NCBI GenBank assembly: GCA_030740295.1
Contig: JASLXP010000582.1
Location: 1-52,505 of the forward strand
From: Planctomycetota bacterium
Lineage (GTDB): Bacteria > Planctomycetota > PUPC01 > JACPCR01
Reading direction: 5' to 3'
Length of the DNA: 52,505 nt
This document shows, piece after piece, positions 1-6,391 of the stretch (position 1 is its first letter; every line of letters begins with the position of its first letter). Below the pieces are notes generated by a model, which did no database searches, was not told the DNA's origin, and saw only the letters and a program-made list of their open reading frames with translations. The translations under genes were made by a program, and so were the position numbers.

Positions 1-1565
1 CGGTAAAGGGCCTTCAGCCACCTTACCAGGATGAACTCCCGGCTCTCTCCCTGCTGAACCAGAAAAGAAGAGAGCACCGGAGCGAGGATGAGGGCCGCAG
101 CAATCGAGCCCAGGAGGGCGAAGCTAATCGTGAACGCCATGGGCGAGAACATTTTACCTTCGACGCCTTCCAGCGTGAATATCGGAAGGAAGACGATGAT
201 GATGATCGCAATCGAAAACACGATGGGGCGGCTTACCTCTTTCGCAGCGGCCAGAACCACGGAGAGTTTGTTCTGGTCGCGATTTTCCGGGCTGCTCAGG
301 TGCCGGAAGATGTTTTCGACCATCACGATGGCGCCATCGCCGAGCATACCGATCCCAATGGCGATCCCGCCGAGTGACATGAGGTTGGCCGAGATTCCCT
401 GCAGGCCCATGAATATCACGGCAACCAGCGCGCATATCGGCAGGGAAAGTGCCACGATGAAGGCAGTCCGAACGTTACCCAGGAAGACCAGCAGCGTCAG
501 CAGCACGAGAGCCGTTCCCTGGATAAGTGCGATCTTCACCGTCCGAGTGGCGTGGTGGACCAACTCTCCCTGCTCGTAGTAAGTCTTGAGCTCGACGCCT
601 TTGGGCAGGGCTTCCTGAACATCCTTCACCTTCTTATAAACCCGCTCGATTACATCGGACGTATTCTCTCCGAACAGTTTGAGGATAATGCCTGAGACCA
701 CTTCCTTCTGGCCATTCAGACTCACGACTCCGCGACGTATTTCGTTGCCATAGGTAACTTCGGCGACATCGCTCATGCGGATCGGTGCACCGTCTTCGAC
801 TTTGACCTGGAGGTTGCGGATATCGTCAAGGCTTTCGAGAAAACCCAGGCCGCGCACAAGGCTCTCCTCCGACGAAAGAACCAGGAACTGACCACCGACG
901 TTGCGGTTGTTCTCCTGAACTGCACTCACGAGGTCTTCGAGAGAAAGCTCGTATTTCAGGATGGCGTTTGGATTCACCCGTATCTGGTACTGGAGGACGT
1001 GACCGCCGATGGACAGAATGTCCGTGACGCCGGGCACTGTCTGGAGCTGGAATTTGACGACCCAGTCGTTCAGCTCTCGAAGATAGGTGTTCGGATCTTT
1101 CCCGCCGGTATCAACGCCTTCGTCGATGGTGAGGTAGTAGATGAAGATCTGTCCCAGCCCGGTGGAAATGGGACCGAGAGTGGGTGGCTCATGCATTTCA
1201 GGCAGGTCAGCCATGGCACTGGCCAGCCGTTCGGCCACGAGTTGCCGGGCAAAATAGATGTCCACATCGTCTCTGAAGTAGATGTAGATGACGGCCATGC
1301 CGAACGCGGACGTTGACTTGATGAGAGTGATGCCGGGCAGGCCGTTCATCACGGATTCAATCGGATAGGTGATGAGTCGTTCAATCTCCTCCGGCGCCAT
1401 GCCGTGGCCCTCGGCAAAGATGGGCACCATGATGGGTGAGATATCGGGGAAGGCGTCTACCGGCATTCTGCGGTATTCAAAAACGCCGTAGCCGATGATG
1501 CCCAGAACGGCGACGATCACGAGGCCGCGGGCGTATAGAGTGGTTTCGATGAGCTTATCGATCAT
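1..1565 (-). CDS. czcA: Heavy-metal efflux RND pump (CzcA/CusA family), N-terminal 521 residues, runs off left edge
   Basis: This is the inner-membrane, proton-driven pump of a tripartite metal exporter. ATG at 1565 follows AAGGAGAA at good spacing; the frame stays open to base 1, so about half of a normally ~1040-residue protein is visible. After a first membrane segment (residues ~11-30) comes the family signature PVDAFPDISP, then the porter domains, then membrane segments 2 to 4. Around the fourth segment the sequence reads GGIAIGIGMLGDGAIVMVEN. This resembles CusA-type members more than the DFG motif of classical CzcA, so the metal cannot be named from sequence. The gene starts 38 bp after the adaptor gene and is surely in its operon. 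Family membership is certain; substrate (Cu/Ag versus Co/Zn/Cd/Ni) is open. Confidence 0.95.
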   Translation of the reverse strand, partial: MIDKLIETTLYARGLVIVAVLGIIGYGVFEYRRMPVDAFPDISPIMVPIFAEGHGMAPEEIERLITYPIESVMNGLPGITLIKSTSAFGMAVIYIYFRDDVDIYFARQLVAERLASAMADLPEMHEPPTLGPISTGLGQIFIYYLTIDEGVDTGGKDPNTYLRELNDWVVKFQLQTVPGVTDILSIGGHVLQYQIRVNPNAILKYELSLEDLVSAVQENNRNVGGQFLVLSSEESLVRGLGFLESLDDIRNLQVKVEDGAPIRMSDVAEVTYGNEIRRGVVSLNGQKEVVSGIILKLFGENTSDVIERVYKKVKDVQEALPKGVELKTYYEQGELVHHATRTVKIALIQGTALVLLTLLVFLGNVRTAFIVALSLPICALVAVIFMGLQGISANLMSLGGIAIGIGMLGDGAIVMVENIFRHLSSPENRDQNKLSVVLAAAKEVSRPIVFSIAIIIIVFLPIFTLEGVEGKMFSPMAFTISFALLGSIAAALILAPVLSSFLVQQGESREFILVRWLKALY

Positions 1566-1603
1566 TGCTGAAGTTCTCCTTGAAATTTCGCTGAGGCGAG
1601 CGT

Positions 1604-3943
1604 TCAGTGCCCATGGCCCGCATGGGCATCAAGACCGCTCGTGATGATGTGGGCCTTCAAGGAGAAAGCGCCGCTGGCCGCGTAACGCCGGCCTTTCGAG
1701 AGCCCGGACAGAACCTCTATGTGGGTCTTATTGGATCGCCCGGTCTTCACAAGCTCCGGTTTGAATCCTTCATCGGTCTCCACGAACACGACTGTCTCGC
1801 CCTGCAACAACAATACGGCGCCCTTCGGGACCAGCACGGGCACTTCGATGGAGCCAACGGCAATGTCCGCGTTCACGAACAGGCCCGGCCGCCATTTGCC
1901 CTCCGGGTTAGGCAGTGCGATCCGCGCCAGCGCAGTGCGTGTGGATGCTGACAGGACGGGCGAGATGTAGGAAATCGTCCCCGAAGCCGTGCCCAGGCCA
2001 TGCCCCGCAGATAGGTGGACCTTCTGCCCCCTGGCGACGTACGGCAGGTCCTTCTGGTATACGCTCAGGTTCACCCAGACCGTACTGAGGTCAGCAATGA
2101 GGAACAGGTCTGAATCATCGCCTACGACTTCACCAAGAGAGATGTGCTTTTCAACGACCGTTCCGGCAAACGGCGCGGTGACCGGCAGATGAGTGATGCG
2201 CGCGGCCTCGCTATGAGTCAGCTCCTCCACCCAATCGTGGGACAGACCCAGAACCAACAATTTGTCCTCCGCGATCCGGAGCTGATGTTGGGCGAGCTTG
2301 AATGTCTTCTCCGCGGTCAACAGCTCCACGTCGGAGTCGAACGCGACCTGCTCCATCCTGGCCGTAAACGAACTCCTGGCACTTATCCACTCGCCCAGCG
2401 ATTCCAGAAGTTCCTTTTCCTGCTCCAGATACTCGCTCTCTGAGGCGACAGCGATCTGTTCTCGGAGCGCCGGATAGGTGGTCACCGCGGACATCTGCTC
2501 CTGCTTCGCGGTCAGGTATTCCTGACGTGCTTCAAGGAAGTCCTGCTCAGCCGTCAACCGTACTTGCTCAAGCAACGAATCGTAGGCCGAGGCCGAGGAG
2601 TCCAGGTCTTTCTGGGCCTCTTGCAGAGCCCTCATGGAACCGACGTTTTCCCTGAGGAGCTGCTGCTGGCGTTTGAAGTTCGCTTTTGCCAGCTCGACCG
2701 TGGCCAATGCCTCGATGATTTCCTTCTTGGCTTCTCCGACGTTAAGACCTTTTATTTTTTCGCGGGCCGCCGTGGCAGAAATACTGCCTTTGAAGACGGT
2801 GAGCATTTCCAGGGTGTTCTTGTAGATGGGCTCCTGGAACTGGAATAGCTTCTCCGCTTTTGACAGAGAGACCTGTGCCAACTCTCTGGCGGTGAGGGCC
2901 TCCAGGATCTCCGCTTTCGCCTCTCCGACTCGGAGGCCCGCTATCTTCTTTGCCGCGTCTTCGGAACCAGTCACGCCTTTCAGCGTCTTCAGCATCTGTG
3001 AAGTGGCCTCGTGGATGGTCTTCTGCCACTCGAAGAGCTTCTTCTGCTTTTCGTAGGCCGGTCGGGCTAACCCGATCTCCGTCAGATTTTCCAGCAATTC
3101 CGCCTTGGCTTCGCCAATCTTCAGCCCCTCGAGCTGGTCTGCGACTTTCTCCGGATCGGTCTCTTTCTCCAGGATGGCCAGCATTTTCCGCGTGTTGGTG
3201 ACGATGAGACGGATCCTGTCCAGCTCTGCCTTCGCCAGATCGAACTCGTTGTGAGCGCTCATATGTTGCAGAGCGGTCTCACCAACGTCCGAACTGTCCA
3301 GTACGGCCAGTACGTCACCTTTCTTCACTGTATCGCCCACATTCTTGAGAACCTCGCGAGCCACACCTTCGGCCCGGGGGACAACGTGGACGACTCGGTT
3401 GTTATTGAAGGAAATGCTGCCAGGCAGGGCCACGGTCTTTGACAGCCTTCCAGGCCCAGCCGCCGCCACTTTGATGCCCAGTTCTTTCAGCATTGAGGGG
3501 TCAATACGCACGATTGCGCCCTCTTCCTGGTCGATCTTCCATTTCGATGGGGCTTCCCCTTCCTTCTCATGCCCGTGGCCTTCGTGTTCATCATGGCCCT
3601 CGTGTTGGTCGTGCTTTTCTTTTGACCGAGCTTTGCCTTTTGTCTCATGTTCGTCGTGTTCTTCGTGCTCGTCATGGCCCTCGTGTTCGTCGTGCTTTTC
3701 CTTTGAACGAGCTTTGCCTTTTTTCTCATGTTCGTCGTGTTCTTCGTGCTCGTCGTGGCCCTCGTGTTCGTCTTCGTCGTGTTTTTCTTTGCTCTTACCC
3801 TCATGTTTTTCTTTCTCATGCTCCTCTTGCTTCGCTTCCTCAGCCGTGACATGCGGCAGAAAACTTCTTGCGGTCCAGCCCAAGAAGAGAATGGCTGCTA
3901 CGAAGCCGATGACTGCGATGAACTGTTTCTGTTTGGGATTCAT
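1604..3943 (-). CDS. czcB: Periplasmic adaptor (membrane fusion protein, CzcB-like) of the metal RND exporter, strongly enlarged
   Basis: This protein bridges the RND pump and the TolC-type channel. ATG at 3943 has a strong site (GGAGGAAAACAC before ATG). The 779 residues are nearly double the usual 350-500. Order: N-terminal membrane anchor (8-27); three His/Glu/Asp-rich repeats (52-133); first half of the lipoyl domain (183-216, ending in KKGDVLAVLDS); three 63-residue helical repeats (238-426); a turn region (427-458); three 36-residue helical repeats (459-566); second half of the lipoyl domain (about 585-610, PVTAPFAGTVVEKHISLGE); beta-barrel and membrane-proximal domains; and a His tail ending in AGHGH. 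The His-rich repeats and tail are probably metal binding (inference). It lies between czcC and czcA, with 38 bp to czcA. The enlarged hairpin has its own finding. Confidence 0.95.
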   Translation of the reverse strand: MNPKQKQFIAVIGFVAAILFLGWTARSFLPHVTAEEAKQEEHEKEKHEGKSKEKHDEDEHEGHDEHEEHDEHEKKGKARSKEKHDEHEGHDEHEEHDEHETKGKARSKEKHDQHEGHDEHEGHGHEKEGEAPSKWKIDQEEGAIVRIDPSMLKELGIKVAAAGPGRLSKTVALPGSISFNNNRVVHVVPRAEGVAREVLKNVGDTVKKGDVLAVLDSSDVGETALQHMSAHNEFDLAKAELDRIRLIVTNTRKMLAILEKETDPEKVADQLEGLKIGEAKAELLENLTEIGLARPAYEKQKKLFEWQKTIHEATSQMLKTLKGVTGSEDAAKKIAGLRVGEAKAEILEALTARELAQVSLSKAEKLFQFQEPIYKNTLEMLTVFKGSISATAAREKIKGLNVGEAKKEIIEALATVELAKANFKRQQQLLRENVGSMRALQEAQKDLDSSASAYDSLLEQVRLTAEQDFLEARQEYLTAKQEQMSAVTTYPALREQIAVASESEYLEQEKELLESLGEWISARSSFTARMEQVAFDSDVELLTAEKTFKLAQHQLRIAEDKLLVLGLSHDWVEELTHSEAARITHLPVTAPFAGTVVEKHISLGEVVGDDSDLFLIADLSTVWVNLSVYQKDLPYVARGQKVHLSAGHGLGTASGTISYISPVLSASTRTALARIALPNPEGKWRPGLFVNADIAVGSIEVPVLVPKGAVLLLQGETVVFVETDEGFKPELVKTGRSNKTHIEVLSGLSKGRRYAASGAFSLKAHIITSGLDAHAGHGH
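2246..2569 (-). repeat. Three tandem 108-bp coding repeats (36 residues each) in the descending hairpin arm of the adaptor
   Basis: Residues 459-494, 495-530 and 531-566 of the adaptor align without gaps. Each starts EQ(V/I), followed by a helical pattern (for example EQVRLTAEQDFLEARQEYL, EQIAVASESEYLEQEKELL, EQVAFDSDVELLTAEKTF). The period is exactly 36 residues; identity is low, so the duplication is old and the register has been kept. Confidence 0.8.
2666..3232 (-). repeat. Three tandem 189-bp coding repeats (63 residues each) in the ascending hairpin arm of the adaptor
   Basis: Residues 238-300, 301-363 and 364-426 align without gaps at a period of exactly 63. The most conserved stretch is the end of each unit: LKIGEAKAELLENLT, LRVGEAKAEILEALT and LNVGEAKKEIIEALA. 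Units 2 and 3 also share (K/E)KLF at their starts. This is an internal protein repeat seen directly in the translation. Confidence 0.88.
3545..3790 (-). repeat. Three His/Glu/Asp/Lys-rich coding repeats (29, 27 and 26 residues) in the adaptor N-terminal tail
   Basis: Residues 52-80, 81-107 and 108-133 each begin KEKHD and continue with an HEGHDEHE-type run; the first two end in KGKARS and the third in a diverged GEAPS. The DNA is a diverged tandem repeat of about 81 bp. The tail lies just after the membrane anchor, so it is periplasmic, and its spaced His and acidic residues fit metal capture (inference from composition). Confidence 0.85.
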
Positions 3944-4086
3944 GTGTTTTCCTCCATCGGGATTGCCGAGATCGCGCCCTAAAGCGCCTGAAAAGCCCAG
4001 ATTCGATATGAAAAAGACTGAAGATTACGAATAAGAGATTGAATTCGTATGACAGGTCCTCTAAAGCTCGCCCCATTATTCGAATA

Positions 4087-4195
4087 GCGCGGACTTAAGC
4101 GGTTTTGGCATTGCTTTCACCATCGTGGCCTGGGCGTCTCGCCCGTGGTCAAAGGACCTTCGAGACGCCCATGCCACGCTCGTTTAAGTCCGCGC
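4087..4195. repeat. Palindromic intergenic element, about 109 bp
   Basis: The ends GCGCGGACTTAAGCG (from 4087) and CGTTTAAGTCCGCGC (to 4195) are inverted copies. Inside, a 17-bp arm at 4125-4141 pairs with 4161-4177 with a single mismatch. It lies in the 296-bp gap between czcC and the adaptor gene. It could form a large RNA hairpin in the operon transcript and set relative expression, or be a dispersed MITE/REP-like repeat. It has no open frame. Immediately beyond it, 4198-4240 holds short copies of the word GAGTAATGGAG (minus strand). Confidence 0.75.
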
Positions 4196-4239
4196 CATTA
4201 CTCCATTACTCTTTAACTCCATTACTCATTACTCCACAC

Positions 4240-5541
4240 TCATTTCCCCACCAGCCCTTCCAGTTCGGCCTGGGCTTCCTTCAATTCGCCCAGGGCTTCA
4301 ACGTATTCGAGTTCTGATTCGGCGAGGGTTTGCTGGGCTTCGAGAAGTTCCAACTGGCTGATGTCACCGGCCTTGTAGGCGAGATTGACCAGGTCGAAAG
4401 CCTTACGTGCGCCGGGCACGATTTCTTTGGCATACCGTTCCACCTGCTGGCGGACAGAGATGTAGTTGCGCAATGCCTGGCGAAAACGGGTCGTCAGTTC
4501 CTGTCGCCCTGCCTGTAGTTCGAGTTCGGCCTTGCGGCGATTAGCTTTCGCTTCCGCAATGGCGCCCTGGTTGCGATCGAATATCGGCAGAGGGATGCCG
4601 AATTCGAGAACGAACGTCTGCTCGCGTCCTCCGCCGTCTTCAGGTGCCGTCTCGACGCCAAAGCCCACTTCCACATTCGGCCAGCGTTCCTTCTCGGCGA
4701 CCTTCTGCTCCAACTCGGCCAATTCTTTTACACGAATAATGCCCCGAAGTTGAGGGTGTTTTTCAAGGACAGCCGTCAGAACGTCCTCTCCGTCGGGTAC
4801 GGCCGTTGTCTGGTAGAGTTCTCTCGCCTGGCCAACGCTGTTCAGAGTGGCGTCAGGGGCGCCCATCAGGAGGAGCAGCTCTCTGACTGCGATTGCCTTA
4901 TCTCTCTCTGCCGCCTGCAATTCGACCCTCGCCTTTGAAAGGGCGACCGTCGCCCGCACTGCGTTCACTGGGGAGACATCCCCCGCGTCGACACGCCGCT
5001 GGCTGGCCTCTGCGTTCCTTCGCGCAATCTCCACCAGCCGCGTCGATACAATTACTTTTTCCTGAGCCGCGAGCAAGGCATAAAAGGCCCTCTTGCTTTC
5101 GGTGTTTATCTCCCTTTTCAGCATCGCGTACTCATAAGCAGAAATCTCAACTTCCTTGCCAGCCGCGGCCATCGCCGCCTTCCGCTTGCCCGCCGTCAGA
5201 ATCTCATGCTTGACAGCAAAAGTATTCACCGACTTTCCAAAATCACCGAAGCTGTCGGTAGCCATTTCTTCAGACTCGAACTCAAACTCCGGATTGGGCC
5301 GCAATCCAGCCTGCTGCCTTCGGCCCCTGGCGGCCTCAATACTCTCACGACTCGCTTTTAGCAGGGGATTGCCGGCGCCAACGATGTCCATCACCTCTAA
5401 CAGAGACATCCCGTCCGCCTTCACCTGGGGCAACGCAGGAGTGTCGGGTGAGGGGGTAGCCGGAGTGATCGGGTCTTCAGCCCGGGTGGAGAGCGTGCAG
5501 AGGGCAAATATCAGGATTTCGAAAAGACTGTGCTTTCGCAT
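4240..5541 (-). CDS. czcC: TolC-family outer-membrane channel of the metal exporter (CzcC-like)
   Basis: This trimeric outer-membrane/periplasmic channel protein completes the efflux complex. I chose ATG at 5541 (433 residues) because a signal peptide, MRKHSLFEILIFALCTLSTRA, begins there; the frame is open further upstream but without a signal. The body has the two TolC-type repeats: a long helical region beginning around LLEVMDIVGAGNPLLKASRE with RRQQAGLRPNPEFEFE, and a second half starting near GREQTFVLEFGIPLPIFDRNQGA, the usual CzcC/OEP signature, ending in Glu-rich coiled coil. It is the first of the three exporter genes and is preceded by a small Cys/His-rich protein gene. Family call is secure. 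Confidence 0.93.
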   Translation of the reverse strand: MRKHSLFEILIFALCTLSTRAEDPITPATPSPDTPALPQVKADGMSLLEVMDIVGAGNPLLKASRESIEAARGRRQQAGLRPNPEFEFESEEMATDSFGDFGKSVNTFAVKHEILTAGKRKAAMAAAGKEVEISAYEYAMLKREINTESKRAFYALLAAQEKVIVSTRLVEIARRNAEASQRRVDAGDVSPVNAVRATVALSKARVELQAAERDKAIAVRELLLLMGAPDATLNSVGQARELYQTTAVPDGEDVLTAVLEKHPQLRGIIRVKELAELEQKVAEKERWPNVEVGFGVETAPEDGGGREQTFVLEFGIPLPIFDRNQGAIAEAKANRRKAELELQAGRQELTTRFRQALRNYISVRQQVERYAKEIVPGARKAFDLVNLAYKAGDISQLELLEAQQTLAESELEYVEALGELKEAQAELEGLVGK

Positions 5542-5714
5542 TTCTTTCTTCAAGGAAGTTGGGACAGAAAAGTAAGAGTTGAAACTCCTCGGTTGCGGCC
5601 GAAGGCGGCGGTTGGGCGAGACTCCCATAGTTGGGCGTGACGACGAGGAATGTGAAACCACCACGCGAAACGTCCGCGAATGGATTCAGTTCCGTTCAGG
5701 ATGTGGGGAACGAA

Positions 5715-6083
5715 TCAGATGAGCAGGTGGGACGACCGGAGCATGAGGTCGGTCTGAGTGGGCCCATCTGTTAGAGGAGGCGGTGCTTCAAGCGCCGTTG
5801 AAGAGCCGGCAGGGCCAAATGCAATCAAATGCGTCAGACACACGGGGTTGGCAGTCAGGGCCTCCGAAGCTTCCTTGACTGCTGATGAAGCATTATTGAC
5901 AACCGCCTGATGGCAATGACAAACCGCTTGATCGGAGTGTTTTTCAGAGGAGTGGTCCCCATCATCGTCCGCACAAAAATCCATACAGCAGCAGCACATC
6001 ACCGAAAGTAGTCCAAGTACAAGGACCATCCCCCAATGCATGTGAGTCTTTTGCCTGAATGTCGAGAGGATTCCCTGATGCAT
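5715..6083 (-). CDS. Small Cys/His-rich exported protein, copy 1 (unknown family, paralogue of 11075-11437)
   Basis: I do not recognise the family. The 122 residues begin with a basic, then hydrophobic, segment (start MHQGILSTFRQK, then MHWGMVLVLGLLSVM) running directly into CCCC, then an acidic and His-rich part (DGDHSSEKHSDQAVCHCHQ) and a C-terminus ending PTQTDLMLRSSHLLI. Copy 2 at 11075-11437 matches it from this start to the last residue, which supports both the start and the reading frame. The poly-Cys after a hydrophobic stretch suggests a lipoprotein or membrane-anchored periplasmic protein, and the CHCH/His residues suggest metal binding (inference). It lies just upstream of czcCBA on the same strand. 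An earlier GTG at 6122 is possible. Confidence 0.7.
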   Translation of the reverse strand: MHQGILSTFRQKTHMHWGMVLVLGLLSVMCCCCMDFCADDDGDHSSEKHSDQAVCHCHQAVVNNASSAVKEASEALTANPVCLTHLIAFGPAGSSTALEAPPPLTDGPTQTDLMLRSSHLLI

Positions 6084-6391
6084 GTGTTTTAGTCTATTGT
6101 GGCATTCTTCTGATTTCAACACGTGTAGAGAGCCTTTCTCTGGACCTAGCTCCTGCCAAGACAGGAATTAGCACATTAAAGAGTTCCCCTCCGATCTCAA
6201 TTTCGCCAGCGACGCTAACCACTCCGGTTCGCACTCCCCCAGACACACGCATTGCGTCGCTCACACTTCAGGCGGGGAACGACTGCCCATGTCCCCTTCG
6301 CGACCAGGAAGCCTTCAACGCCACCGCCTCGCTATCATGCACCGCCATTTCCAGCGTCCAAGGCTCGACCGTGACCATTCAGATGCTTTGG
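6084..6391. other. Intergenic stretch without a convincing gene
   Basis: About 308 bases lie between the permease fusion and the small Cys/His-rich gene. The minus strand has a 52-codon frame (ATG at 6252, stop 6094-6096) starting MRVSGGVRTGVVSVAGEIE, with no ribosome-binding site and no family I know. The plus-strand open frame across this area is antisense to the neighbours. I see no hairpin-plus-T terminator. Confidence 0.4.

Noticed and set aside
3345..4034. Long plus-strand Ser/Cys-rich open frame
   Set aside because: It is the antisense shadow of the His/Glu/Lys-rich repeats of the adaptor gene; the composition is the mirror of those codons and it has no ribosome site.
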